Below are positions 23,055-32,652 of a stretch of 47,540 nucleotides of DNA, piece after piece (position 1 is the stretch's first letter; each line of letters starts with the position of its first letter). The notes below the pieces were generated by a model. The model worked only from the letters and a program-made list of their open reading frames with translations. It had not been told where the DNA came from and did no database searches. This DNA comes from a virus. The stretch is from positions 1-47,540 of the IMG/VR virus record IMGVR_UViG_3300022707_002784. One strand, 5' to 3'. A program made the translations under genes and the position numbers.

Positions 23055-24802
23055 GCAGGGCAATATTAAAATTCTATCTGAATAACCAGCTAGTTGGTGC
23101 TGCCAATAATTGGGATGGTATTAGCATGAGCCTTGACTTCAATAATGATGGAGATGGCCCATTTGTTGTTCAGCCAGAAATTCAGACCGATAGCATTGAA
23201 TTTGTACTGAATGAAAGCAACGTTATTCGTCAATATATCCAAGATGGAGCCGATGGCGTTGGGCCAGGTATATATGAACCTATGGAACTCCGGATCGACC
23301 TTGCAAGCGGAGGAAGTAATCAAACAGCATTTGAAGGGATACTGGATATGGTCAATGATATGCAATTCATTGATAAAAACAAGGTGCTAATCAAATTGGT
23401 AAAGAAGGGGGGGCTAAACCAACTTACTGAGCGAACTCAGGCTTTCAGCTTCGCCTTCCTTTTTGCAAAGGGTGAAATCACTGCATCTGATTTCGTAAAG
23501 GTTAAATATATTCTGGCACACATTCCTAATTTTGAGGAAGTTCTATTAATCAGTATTTCAATATTTATATTAGTCAAAGAAATTGCTGAATCAGTAATGC
23601 GTATAACATCATTAATCGTCGATATTGCTGCAGCAATTGCTGGTGGGATATCGGGATCATTAGCAGGAATATTGCTTCTTATTGGTAGAGCAATTATAGA
23701 AATAATATATACTATAATTATATCTCTCGCCCTCAGGGAGTTAATGAAGGATTTAATTGACAACCTGGTAGCTAAGGAAAGAGTTCATTTAGGAATGCCG
23801 CTTGATGTATTGCTACAGAAAGGAGCAGAGCATATAGGATATACATTTGAAAGCACTCAATTTAATGACCCGTTTTTTAAATCGTTAATCATCCTTCCAG
23901 TAAAGGAAGATTCACCTAATATATTAGGATTAGGCGAAACTGGATTCCCTACTAACAAAGGTGGCCTTTACACATATTTTGACATGCTGCAATTTTATAA
24001 GCAGTTGATTAATGGTAAGATTGTAGTCAGGAATAATAAGATTATAATTGAAAGGAGAGACTTCTTTGATAAGCAAACAACCTATGTAATACGAGATGCA
24101 AGGGCGATTGACGACCAGTCAAGCTTTAACGCAGATGAGATTCAAGCGAATCTGAATATCCAATTTCTTCTTGATGAGCAGGATGATACTACTCTAATTA
24201 ATTATCGCGCTAATAATACTACATTCCAGAAGATCACAGAGGCCGTTATTGTAGTTGATAAACAGAATGTCCAAATAAAAGGACTTCAGCAAGTAAACCT
24301 GCCAGTTTCTCTTCCAACTAGGAAATCAACTCTAACGGTTGTGGAAAAATTACTACTGAGGCTTGCAAAGAAGGTTGATAAACATATAGGTGGTAATGTG
24401 TTTAGTAAACGAATAACAGGAAGGTTTGGGGCATTAAGCCTGGCAAATGATTTTACTGGTGTTCCAAAGTTAATTCCTGTTAGTAATCAAAAAGTGCCAA
24501 CTAGTTACCGTACTACCATGAGCGCAAAGGTATTGCACGATAAGTATTACTTTATCGATTCATTTACTATCGATCCGAATACAGGCGAAAATCGCAATCA
24601 ATATCGAAGACACGTAGGAGTTACCATACCATTTTGTTTTGAGGATTACGTAACTTTGTCAGAGAATCCAGGCTTTACGACCAAGGATGGCCGCGAAGGG
24701 AAATTTGAAAAAATAGAAGGAAATCCTAACTCAGGATCGGCTGTGGTTGATATAAGAATAAAGGAAGTATTTACTCGTAATCTTAAAGATACTATCGTAT
24801 GA
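23051..24802 (+). CDS. Distal tail protein with long hydrophobic insert
   Basis: 583 aa, directly after the tape measure. Residues 1-150 are beta-rich, like a distal tail or hub protein. Residues 164-230 contain several hydrophobic helices (LLISISIFILV, IVDIAAAIAGGI, LAGILLLIG, IIYTIIISLAL). The C-terminal half (240-583) is again beta-rich with YVIRDARAIDDQSSF and GVTIPFCFEDYVTL. The hydrophobic middle could insert in the host membrane. Hub function is inferred from position. Confidence 0.6.
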   Translation: MSRAILKFYLNNQLVGAANNWDGISMSLDFNNDGDGPFVVQPEIQTDSIEFVLNESNVIRQYIQDGADGVGPGIYEPMELRIDLASGGSNQTAFEGILDMVNDMQFIDKNKVLIKLVKKGGLNQLTERTQAFSFAFLFAKGEITASDFVKVKYILAHIPNFEEVLLISISIFILVKEIAESVMRITSLIVDIAAAIAGGISGSLAGILLLIGRAIIEIIYTIIISLALRELMKDLIDNLVAKERVHLGMPLDVLLQKGAEHIGYTFESTQFNDPFFKSLIILPVKEDSPNILGLGETGFPTNKGGLYTYFDMLQFYKQLINGKIVVRNNKIIIERRDFFDKQTTYVIRDARAIDDQSSFNADEIQANLNIQFLLDEQDDTTLINYRANNTTFQKITEAVIVVDKQNVQIKGLQQVNLPVSLPTRKSTLTVVEKLLLRLAKKVDKHIGGNVFSKRITGRFGALSLANDFTGVPKLIPVSNQKVPTSYRTTMSAKVLHDKYYFIDSFTIDPNTGENRNQYRRHVGVTIPFCFEDYVTLSENPGFTTKDGREGKFEKIEGNPNSGSAVVDIRIKEVFTRNLKDTIV

Positions 24803-25119
24803 GTCATAGTAGCGAAGCAATGCTGAGAATACTTGACGATTCATTAAAGCAACTGAAGCCCTTGGTGAAGATGCAAGAACAGATCACGGGGGAACTGATT
24901 TCTCAATTACCGGATGATAAAAAAATAGAGGCAATGTCATTACTAGGCGAAGCAAAAAAGGGAAAGCTAGATATGCAAAAGCTGGTTGAGTTTGGAAGGA
25001 CTTTGAAGGATGTGCAGAATAAGGATTTTGAGGAAAAGATGGAGAAAGCGGTAGATAAGATAAACAAGAAGAGGGCGCAGATGTCGAAGAAAAAAACCGC
25101 TAAGAAGAAAAAGCAGTAA
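24799..25119 (+). CDS. Small lysine-rich coiled-coil protein
   Basis: 106 aa, helical throughout and ending in a very basic tail (KKKTAKKKKQ). It lies between the distal tail protein and the large propeller protein, with 1- to 4-nt overlaps to both. Role unknown. Confidence 0.6.
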   Translation: MSHSSEAMLRILDDSLKQLKPLVKMQEQITGELISQLPDDKKIEAMSLLGEAKKGKLDMQKLVEFGRTLKDVQNKDFEEKMEKAVDKINKKRAQMSKKKTAKKKKQ

Positions 25120-28100
25120 TGGCAGTAAATATACAAATACGGAAGTTTCATAACCAGTTCAAGAACGGGCTAAATCTGGATACAAATCTAGCTGAGTCTA
25201 CTCATTATCTTCTTGGATTCGTAGGGCAAAAGCTAAAACGAACAACTGAACTTGCTACTTTTTGGAGATTCGAAGCATCAGCAAATAATACGGTAGCTGC
25301 AGTTACAGGGGGAAAAACATTAACCAGGCTTGTGGGCAGTTGGCTTGTTGATGGATTTCAAACAGATGACACGATTGAATATCGAAGTGCTGCTATACCT
25401 GCAAATAATCAAACCAATACAGTTACAAATGTCACAGCTTTGGTAATGACTGTTGATACGGGATGGGGATTTACAAATATATCTATAGATGCCATTATAC
25501 ATGGCACCACGCGCCTTTTGGGGATCGAGTATAAATCAAATCTTATTGAGAATGATGACCCACCTGGATATATATCCAACGTTGATGATATAAGTACGAG
25601 AAAATGGATAGGTGAATTTACTGTAGCCGAATACGATGCTGGTACTGAAATCACTGCTACTCCATCAGGATTGAATCAGAGTTGGCAAATGGCATCGGAC
25701 TTAGTGAAGATGAAAATCCTTCAGAAGCCTCTTCTGGCTAATGATTTTACGCAGATACTTCAAGTAACGGAGATATTTACAATCACCCCTTTCTTTGATA
25801 ACATTGCTAATCTTGAGGCTGGCATTAAACCTGATGAGTATATAGATGCTGCCTCGTTAAGGAGTATTGCCAGATACGAATTAAGGATTACCAGCCTTAA
25901 TCCAATAGTAAAGCATGTACTTGAAGATTCAGATAATCCCGAAACTGATGGAAATGTAGGATATTATGATGAGCATGCAAACGGATTTACCCCCGTTGAG
26001 TTTACAAAGGATAGCATTGTTTATGTAAATGTATCGAATGAAGATAAGATTGTTATTGATGAGCTTACATCGATCACCTGTACAATTGACAGTGTAAATA
26101 ATGTATTCTCTCAGGGCAATACACAATTCCAGATGAACATTGTCTTCTTGAATGAAGATCAAGATAATTTGGATAATATTGATACCAATTTCGCATTCGA
26201 TACAGTATTCGCAGTGGCCGATGGATCCACAAAGGATGGTGAGAACGGAGTGTTCACCAATGTTGAAGGAAATATTGTAGCAAATCAGCTGGTAGTAACT
26301 GCAGATATACAGTTTTCTCCTGCTGCACAAACACTGATCGAGGATGGGAAATACATTATCTCTATTGCCACTAACGATCATACTACTGCAATTGATCAGA
26401 GCAAGCTGGTGAATGTTCTAATGGACCTGAATGATTTCATTAAGAATAATGACGTTCCGGATCTCATGGCCATTGATACGAATTTCTTCTATGAGCATCC
26501 TCATGATAAAGGAACCCAGGGAAAGACAGATTTTCAGGGGTGGGTAGAAGATGGAATCTTGATGAGCTCAGACTTTACACTGGATTTATCAAAAGATGCG
26601 GTTATCACTAGTATGGAGATTCGGCTAATGGCCAGGAACTCAGTGACTGATGAAGATTTTGAAATTGCGAATATTCCACTGGATTTCACAACAGCAATAA
26701 TATCAGGAGGCGTTCAGCAAATCGACATAGATACTGAAAGAGGATTTCAGCTGGTGGAGGATTCTCAATTCAACTTCCTAAAGGTGCAAACTGGTATTAA
26801 GGTTGGTGATATTCAGCATTATGATTTGGATATTGGATTCAAATTACAGTGGATGGATTGGCAGGCGTTAGCTGGTGCGGATCCTGTATTCTTTGACAAC
26901 AGTAAACTAAATGACGGATTGAACAGATTGATTTCTAATTATTCAGCACTGAATAACTATGATATTGTTATGTTCGTCGATGCTGTAGTAAGCAACGGTC
27001 TGCTAAATACCAATTACAGATTCATTTCCCCGGGCCTTAGGACTTTTGAGTATGAAACGGATGATTCTGGATCACCGTCAACTAAATGGGTTGGTCTAGT
27101 TGAGACATTTGATCAAAGCGCCAATAATCTGAATTCAAATCTCCATGGATCGGAGAATACAGAACTCAAAGTAACATTCACCCCCCTAAGTGGATTGATC
27201 TCCGAAACCCCTGTATATGGAGTAATGAGATTAGAGGAATTTCAGCAAGGAGGGCTATTCAATATATTTGAACTATCTACATTTAGAAACGCTGCGGTAA
27301 ATAATCCTTTGATTCCCAAGACGGGAGAAAACAAAGCATCATTTAATGTATTTACTGATAGGATAGAGGTAGAATGCGCTGTTGATTTTACTAAGTTAAA
27401 CCCAACTTCTCAATACAAGATAAGCTGCAGACTAGGAACATCTTGTAATGAGAGCTCTGGTTGTGCTTGGCAATCTGAAAACTCAACTGTAAAAACCACA
27501 TTGTTCGGTGTTGATTTCTTTAACGAATCAATAGGAATCGCTGTTGGACTTGGTGGGCGTATATTAAAGACCACTGATGGAGGTGTAACATGGGTATCCA
27601 AGCCTAGCGGAACAGCAGCAGCCTTATCAGGTGTGATCTTTGCAGATGCCGATACTGTTTATGTATGCGGAAGGGCAGGTCTTGTAATAAAGAGTACAGA
27701 CGGTGGAGACACATGGGTTGATAAATCTGTTGGAATACTCCCAGATCTACTATCGGTTCATTTCATAAGTACTACCACAGGATGGGTATGTGGTTTAACC
27801 GGGACAATCCAAAAAACTACTGATGGCGGTGATAATTGGGTTAGCCAGGATATAACTGCAGGTGCTCTATTATCCATATTCTTTATTGATGCAAATGTAG
27901 GATGGGTATGTGGTCAAGATGGAGAGGTTTTCAAGTCAACCGATGGCGGTACAAATTTTAGTGCACAAGTTTCTGGAACACCAGATTTGTTAAATGAAGT
28001 ATTCTTTATTGATGCCAATAAGGGATGGATGGTGGGCGGTTTTGATCAAATACTATTGACTACTGATGGTGGTACGAACTGGAATATAATCGCCCTTCCT

Positions 28101-28412
28101 GTTAGCAACAATAATGTCATGCGATCCATTTCATTCTTTGATGCGGATAATGGAATAACCTGTGGAGATGGAGGATCGATGTTCAGAAGCACTGATGGCG
28201 GTAATACATGGGTACAAGAATCTACTGGAACAGTAAAAATATTATTAGATGCTGAAATACTTTCAGAAACAAGTGCCTATGCCGTTGGGATAGATGGAGA
28301 AATTATAAGATATGTATGTACTGTAGGATGCAATATCCTTGATGATGGTAAGCTTAAAGAAGATGGTACGCAGAAATTAACTGAGGACGGTAATAATAAG
28401 ATTAAGGAATGA
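25119..28412 (+). CDS. Large tail-tip protein with C-terminal Asp-box beta-propeller
   Basis: 1097 aa. Residues 1-790 are beta-rich domains without a recognised family. From about residue 795 to 1066 there are six units with a [ST]TDGG core followed by x(1-2)W or F (KTTDGGVTW, KSTDGGDTW, KTTDGGDNW, KSTDGGTNF, TTDGGTNW, RSTDGGNTW), typical of Ycf48-like or Asp-box (BNR) propellers. Units are about 40 aa apart. Such propellers bind ligands, including sugars. The last 25 residues are a Lys/Glu/Asp-rich tail. It is probably a baseplate or receptor-binding protein. Confidence 0.75.
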   Translation: MAVNIQIRKFHNQFKNGLNLDTNLAESTHYLLGFVGQKLKRTTELATFWRFEASANNTVAAVTGGKTLTRLVGSWLVDGFQTDDTIEYRSAAIPANNQTNTVTNVTALVMTVDTGWGFTNISIDAIIHGTTRLLGIEYKSNLIENDDPPGYISNVDDISTRKWIGEFTVAEYDAGTEITATPSGLNQSWQMASDLVKMKILQKPLLANDFTQILQVTEIFTITPFFDNIANLEAGIKPDEYIDAASLRSIARYELRITSLNPIVKHVLEDSDNPETDGNVGYYDEHANGFTPVEFTKDSIVYVNVSNEDKIVIDELTSITCTIDSVNNVFSQGNTQFQMNIVFLNEDQDNLDNIDTNFAFDTVFAVADGSTKDGENGVFTNVEGNIVANQLVVTADIQFSPAAQTLIEDGKYIISIATNDHTTAIDQSKLVNVLMDLNDFIKNNDVPDLMAIDTNFFYEHPHDKGTQGKTDFQGWVEDGILMSSDFTLDLSKDAVITSMEIRLMARNSVTDEDFEIANIPLDFTTAIISGGVQQIDIDTERGFQLVEDSQFNFLKVQTGIKVGDIQHYDLDIGFKLQWMDWQALAGADPVFFDNSKLNDGLNRLISNYSALNNYDIVMFVDAVVSNGLLNTNYRFISPGLRTFEYETDDSGSPSTKWVGLVETFDQSANNLNSNLHGSENTELKVTFTPLSGLISETPVYGVMRLEEFQQGGLFNIFELSTFRNAAVNNPLIPKTGENKASFNVFTDRIEVECAVDFTKLNPTSQYKISCRLGTSCNESSGCAWQSENSTVKTTLFGVDFFNESIGIAVGLGGRILKTTDGGVTWVSKPSGTAAALSGVIFADADTVYVCGRAGLVIKSTDGGDTWVDKSVGILPDLLSVHFISTTTGWVCGLTGTIQKTTDGGDNWVSQDITAGALLSIFFIDANVGWVCGQDGEVFKSTDGGTNFSAQVSGTPDLLNEVFFIDANKGWMVGGFDQILLTTDGGTNWNIIALPVSNNNVMRSISFFDADNGITCGDGGSMFRSTDGGNTWVQESTGTVKILLDAEILSETSAYAVGIDGEIIRYVCTVGCNILDDGKLKEDGTQKLTEDGNNKIKE

Positions 28413-29314
28413 TAACAGAATTATTGCCAAACGGAACACCAATGGATCTCAGGGGATTTGCTACTGCTGCAATTCCAAATGTCTTGATTATTCAAGATTT
28501 TCCTGATGAAGAAGATCGGGCATTTGTAGAGCGTTGTTGTTATGACAATCTGACGCTGGCAGGAGGTGATGAGCCATTTCAGAACGATATATCATCCGTT
28601 TTATTTAAAGTATTCGACCCTTCAGATACAGTAGAATTCTTTTTGGATGAGGATATACTAGGAGAAGTTGCGGTATTAAACGATGATACATTAGGCACCT
28701 TCTTTCCTGCTGGATCATTTCCTACTCAGCCTTTACTGGTAGGCTTCAAATTGGAATGGGAAAAGGTGCTGGATGTTCATGGTGAGGGCAATTATAAGAT
28801 CAGAACCGAAAGGGCTTTACTTACAGGAACGGATACAATAATAAGTATCAACTATAATCTGAAGACTTTTAGTCTTTTATTGGCAGATAATACTATATGG
28901 ATTGAATGGATCCAGAATGGTGATATCATTGATGGATTAGATTATACGGGGATAGAGTGGTTTCAGGCAATCAGATTACCTGGATTCTTTGGTAATAAAC
29001 AAACGGAATTTGAGGAAGAACGATTTAAGGACACCAATTACCAGACTTTTCAGATAAAGAATGAACTTACTTTTAATTATGTCACTGAAATTGGAGTGAT
29101 ACCTTCATGTGTTGGTGATTTCCTTCCTAATCTGGTACAGGCCAATATTGTTCAGATAACGGATTACAATGCTAGGAATTTTGATTATTTACTCCAGCAG
29201 AAGGTTGTGAGATTAAGCGAGATCAACGAAACTAAATATGATCGGGAGCGTCAAGCGGTCTATAATCTGACCTTTACGGACAGGAAGGAGAATCATATAA
29301 AGATTAATTGTTAA
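28409..29314 (+). CDS. Tail structural protein, 301 aa
   Basis: Beta-rich and acidic, with many aromatic residues (for example the WIEWIQNGD and IEWFQAIRLPGFFG stretches). It overlaps the previous gene by 4 nt. It may be a baseplate or fibre-connection protein; no family was recognised. Confidence 0.55.
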   Translation: MITELLPNGTPMDLRGFATAAIPNVLIIQDFPDEEDRAFVERCCYDNLTLAGGDEPFQNDISSVLFKVFDPSDTVEFFLDEDILGEVAVLNDDTLGTFFPAGSFPTQPLLVGFKLEWEKVLDVHGEGNYKIRTERALLTGTDTIISINYNLKTFSLLLADNTIWIEWIQNGDIIDGLDYTGIEWFQAIRLPGFFGNKQTEFEEERFKDTNYQTFQIKNELTFNYVTEIGVIPSCVGDFLPNLVQANIVQITDYNARNFDYLLQQKVVRLSEINETKYDRERQAVYNLTFTDRKENHIKINC

Positions 29315-29324
29315 TTTTATAGCC

Positions 29325-29831
29325 ATGCCAAACGAGAAAACATCGGAATATCCGGAAGCCGGAGAACTACAACCAGCGGATCTTCATGATATATCAGTGC
29401 CTGGTGGAGGGCTGACCACTGAAAGTGCTACTCAATATCAGGTAACAGGTGGAGAGCAGATATCTAAAGTATTTGGGGATTTCTCGGATGCTTCTCAACA
29501 ATTCGATTTAGTAGTATTTACTCTTAAGGGAGGTAGAAAATTTCAAGAATATGTACTTAAGCATGAAATAGAGTGGTCAGGACCGGGTATAACCGATGTA
29601 AAAATTGAATTAGGTATCGTAGGTAATGAAGGTAAATATACTTTCGAGCCAATTGATATTGATGTAGCACCAGGTGACGATATACTTGTTAATGAAGAGC
29701 CGAATACTATAGAGGATTTTAATAATGACGTAGATATAGTAATGAGAATTACAACGCAGGGGGCTAATCTAGATCAATTAGACACTGGATCTATAGATTT
29801 ATATATCTTTAGCAAATCAATGAAGCCATGA
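29325..29831 (+). CDS. Tail-associated hypothetical protein, 168 aa
   Basis: Acidic protein with an N-terminal low-complexity part ([20 protein letters not shown]) and a beta C-terminal part. It lies next to the fibre gene and overlaps it by 4 nt. The phrase [13 protein letters not shown] recalls N-termini of tail fibre adaptors, but this is weak. Confidence 0.5.
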   Translation: MPNEKTSEYPEAGELQPADLHDISVPGGGLTTESATQYQVTGGEQISKVFGDFSDASQQFDLVVFTLKGGRKFQEYVLKHEIEWSGPGITDVKIELGIVGNEGKYTFEPIDIDVAPGDDILVNEEPNTIEDFNNDVDIVMRITTQGANLDQLDTGSIDLYIFSKSMKP

Positions 29832-31477
29832 TGAAAAGAATACTATATCTATTATTAATACTCGTATTACCGATCGGAGTACTAGGTCAGAGTAGTGTAC
29901 AGCATAAGAATGTAGAGGTTACTAAGAAGTCAAAACTGACAGGTCAAGTCGTTATAGGTGGAAGTTCCTTTGACGCATCTGCTATTCTAGAAGTAATTTC
30001 ATCAGATAAGGGGCTTCTTACTCCTAGAATGAATACAGCAGCCCGGGACGCAATTGGCTCACCGACAACTGGACTTCTTATATTCAATACCCAGACAGCT
30101 GTATTCGAATACTTTGATGTAACTTGGAAACCCATTGGGCTATCTGGCCCTACAGGTCCGACAGGAGCAACGGGAGCGACCGGAGCGCAAGGTGTAACAG
30201 GAGCAACCGGCGTAACTGGTCCTACGGGAGCAATTGGCTCGACGGGTGCGACAGGATCTACAGGAGCAATAGGGCCGACAGGACCAACAGGACCATCCGG
30301 GCCCGTTGATGGGGATGGTATTTATAGTGGTAGTGGTTCATTAACTGGACCTACTACCGTTACCATGGGTGCAAATAACCTAACTTTTTCAGGTAATCAA
30401 ACAACATTTAAGGGTATTAATGCTGCATCGGGTTCCGATGTTTTATTATTGGAAGACAATGTTGGTACTGATTTGTTGACCGTTCAAAATGATGGTAATG
30501 TCGGCATAGGCATTGTACCTGATGCAACAAGTAGATTACAAGTAAAGACCAAAAGCAATAGTACGGCTGATGGTATAATTTTCACCAATTCATCTGGCGG
30601 TAAATTATTGAGTATTAGAGAGGATGGAAATGGTGCTAGATGGCCAGGTGTTATTGGTTTTGGTCATGATAATGTACCTTTTGGAAACGTACATCTATTA
30701 CCTGGACCAGCAGGAGGAATTGGCAGACCGATGTTTATGGCCGAAACCAGCTATTTATCCTCCTTTCCTGATTACGTACTTACATCTGAGGGTAAACAGG
30801 TTATGGGTTCAATATCAACAATAGGCGGCACTCATAAAGTTGAATGGAGAATACCACAAAACACAGTGCTTGGTCAACCCGGAACATTTAATGCATTTTT
30901 TGCTACATCAGATGCTTTTGCTATAAATGTAGGTGCAGGAATCGCTCTTGGGGGACACTTTGAAGTAGGTAATCCTACTGCCTTTGCGGTAATAAACGGA
31001 GTAAAGGCCAATGCAGATGATGGTGATTCAGAAGGGATTATGCGACTTCTAGTTACTCCTGATGGTAGTGGAATTAATGAGATAATGACGTTACTTTCAA
31101 ATGGTCATGTAGGATTCTCAGATGTTACTCCGGCTGAAAAGATTCAGGTAAATGGTAATGCTATAATTGATAGCTCATTAGCCACTACAGCACGAACAAC
31201 AACACTCGGTGTAGCTGCAACAACCTTCCCTGTATTCAGCAATGTAATGACTATGACCGGTGACGGTGGAGGTAATACAGTTGCTACCATTACAGGAGCG
31301 AACAGTGGCATGCTCTTATCATTAATATTTACTGATGCAAATATTACAATTACTGATGATAATAGTCATGCAGCGAATACAGTAGATTTGCCAGCTAGTT
31401 TTTCAAGTGCCGATGATAAAACTTTATTATTAGTTTTTGATGGTACAAGTTGGTACAGTATTCCAGATACAAATTAA
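29828..31477 (+). CDS. Tail fibre-like protein with signal peptide and collagen repeats
   Basis: 549 aa (second Met at 29831). Residues 1-20 are a signal peptide with a cleavage site before Gln21 (GVLG/Q), odd for a fibre. Residues 104-160 are 19 Gly-X-Y triplets, mostly GPT, GAT and GST, a trimeric collagen-like rod. Domains after it include a conserved-looking [15 protein letters not shown] and a C-terminal beta domain found in trimeric fibres. The protein could be an adhesive fibre or an exported surface protein. A stop and the next secreted gene follow after 3 nt. Confidence 0.75.
   Translation: MMKRILYLLLILVLPIGVLGQSSVQHKNVEVTKKSKLTGQVVIGGSSFDASAILEVISSDKGLLTPRMNTAARDAIGSPTTGLLIFNTQTAVFEYFDVTWKPIGLSGPTGPTGATGATGAQGVTGATGVTGPTGAIGSTGATGSTGAIGPTGPTGPSGPVDGDGIYSGSGSLTGPTTVTMGANNLTFSGNQTTFKGINAASGSDVLLLEDNVGTDLLTVQNDGNVGIGIVPDATSRLQVKTKSNSTADGIIFTNSSGGKLLSIREDGNGARWPGVIGFGHDNVPFGNVHLLPGPAGGIGRPMFMAETSYLSSFPDYVLTSEGKQVMGSISTIGGTHKVEWRIPQNTVLGQPGTFNAFFATSDAFAINVGAGIALGGHFEVGNPTAFAVINGVKANADDGDSEGIMRLLVTPDGSGINEIMTLLSNGHVGFSDVTPAEKIQVNGNAIIDSSLATTARTTTLGVAATTFPVFSNVMTMTGDGGGNTVATITGANSGMLLSLIFTDANITITDDNSHAANTVDLPASFSSADDKTLLLVFDGTSWYSIPDTN
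30137..30307 (+). repeat. Collagen-like Gly-X-Y triplet repeat
   Basis: 19 consecutive Gly-X-Thr/Ile-type triplets within the fibre gene. Codon use within the triplets varies (GGA, GGT, GGC, GGG), so the repeat is maintained at protein level rather than by recent duplication. Confidence 0.85.
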
Positions 31478-31480
31478 AAT

Positions 31481-31900
31481 ATGAAAACAATACTTACAAT
31501 TGCTTGTTTATTATTTGCGTTCTCAGTGAGTGCTCAGGTAGATTCTATAATATATAACGCTCCACATCCAGGTGCAGATACTTTAATAGCATACAGGATC
31601 GATACAACGGTCACAGGAGGTTCAAAAGATTCTAACATGGTATGGGTTTCATATCATTGCATTGTAACAACTGGTGATAGCTTTTTATATGAGCCTCAGT
31701 TTATAATGTATGATAGCCTGAACCTTCAGATACTTCCTAACGTAGATATGGAAGGAGTAGGATGGGGTGCAAGCGGAACGAGGTATGAAACCTATATAGA
31801 CTCGGCAAAGGCTGCACAAACGCCTGATAGCCTTAGAACATTTTACATATTACCAATAATGCAATCGGTCTTCGGATCTTCTAACGTAACTAAACTTTGA
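31481..31900 (+). CDS. Secreted-type protein after fibre gene, 139 aa
   Basis: A signal peptide (residues 1-18, SVSA/Q) is followed by a Tyr/Thr/Asp-rich beta part. It resembles the secreted-type proteins near the capsid gene in design only. Function unknown. Confidence 0.65.
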   Translation: MKTILTIACLLFAFSVSAQVDSIIYNAPHPGADTLIAYRIDTTVTGGSKDSNMVWVSYHCIVTTGDSFLYEPQFIMYDSLNLQILPNVDMEGVGWGASGTRYETYIDSAKAAQTPDSLRTFYILPIMQSVFGSSNVTKL

Positions 31901-31904
31901 TATT

Positions 31905-32129
31905 ATGGAAATCATTGACAGAATAAAAAGTCCAACACCGGCATTTCATAAAAAACTACAAAACATTGCTCTGGCTGCCATTGCTATAGCTGGATCTATA
32001 ATTGGTGGATTGGCAGCTGTTCCTGAAGGTACTGATCTTGCTGTTCCTCCGATGCTTATCCAAGGTTGTTGGTATGTTATTGTGATTGGTGGCGCTGTTG
32101 CTGGAACGGGTCAAACTGCTAAAGAGTAG
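31905..32129 (+). CDS. Holin candidate
   Basis: 74 aa with two hydrophobic helices, about residues 22-42 and 48-68, a charged N-terminus and a short polar end. It opens the lysis cassette directly upstream of two small membrane proteins and the muramidase. The size, topology and position fit a holin; sequence-level family evidence is limited. Confidence 0.65.
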   Translation: MEIIDRIKSPTPAFHKKLQNIALAAIAIAGSIIGGLAAVPEGTDLAVPPMLIQGCWYVIVIGGAVAGTGQTAKE

Positions 32130-32133
32130 TATC

Positions 32134-32418
32134 ATGGAAAAGAAGGGCTTTAGCGCGAAGGATGTGGTGTACATAGTCACAATTGCTCTTGCATTTGCTG
32201 GAAATTACTTCACTATGGATGATAGAGTTGGGGATGCTGAATCAACTATTATTATACAATCAGCCAGGATAATACAGCTGGAGGAAGCCAATAAGGCTTA
32301 TTCTGGATTACCGGCTGATGTAGCTAAGATGCAATTTGATATCGCAAAAAATGCCAAAACTACTACTGCTATTTATTACGGTCTTGTGGCTAAGGGAATC
32401 ATCCCCCCTCCACAATAG
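32134..32418 (+). CDS. Small membrane protein of lysis cassette (inner spanin-like)
   Basis: 94 aa from the ATG at 32134, which lies 4 nt after the previous stop. One membrane helix (about residues 12-28) is followed by a helical periplasmic part. An inner-membrane protein with a coiled stretch overlapping another small ORF recalls the Rz/Rz1 layout. It could also be an antiholin. Family not recognised. Confidence 0.5.
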   Translation: MEKKGFSAKDVVYIVTIALAFAGNYFTMDDRVGDAESTIIIQSARIIQLEEANKAYSGLPADVAKMQFDIAKNAKTTTAIYYGLVAKGIIPPPQ

Positions 32419-32581
32419 CGATACCACAGATACAACTGTGGTTACCATCATAGAACCACTCTGTGATGAGCATTACCATTTACAGCAGGAAGAAATGGAA
32501 TTCTTCTTGGATGAAATTATGAAAGCATTCGAAATTGAAATACCAGACTCATTAAATGACAACTATAAGTATACCCCCTGA
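32351..32581 (+). CDS. Small secreted-type protein overlapping the inner spanin-like gene
   Basis: 76 aa from the ATG at 32351 (an in-frame TTG at 32336 is also possible). A short hydrophobic core LLLLFITVLWL follows Lys3. The mature part is Asp/Glu- and Thr-rich. It starts 68 nt before the end of the previous gene, in a different frame, as in Rz1-type arrangements, but no lipobox cysteine is present, so an outer spanin call is weak. Confidence 0.45.
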   Translation: MPKLLLLFITVLWLRESSPLHNSDTTDTTVVTIIEPLCDEHYHLQQEEMEFFLDEIMKAFEIEIPDSLNDNYKYTP

Positions 32582-32648
32582 CAATTCTTGGAAGGCAGTA
32601 ATAGCGTTTATTATTGTACTTGGATTATTGTTTTCATTAAGCTTATAA
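32556..32648 (+). CDS. Mini membrane protein, 30 aa
   Basis: A 30-aa ORF with one hydrophobic helix (about residues 13-30). It overlaps the previous gene by 26 nt and ends 4 nt before the muramidase ATG. It could be a small lysis regulator. Support is positional and by hydrophobicity only. Confidence 0.35.
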   Translation: MTTISIPPDNSWKAVIAFIIVLGLLFSLSL

Positions 32649-32652
32649 GATT

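Noticed and set aside
30124-30309. Plus-strand frame of 61 aa in the collagen region
   Set aside because: Shadow of the Gly-X-Y repeat in another frame.
25119-31477. Diversity-generating retroelement acting on the tail genes
   Set aside because: No reverse transcriptase gene and no template repeat were seen.
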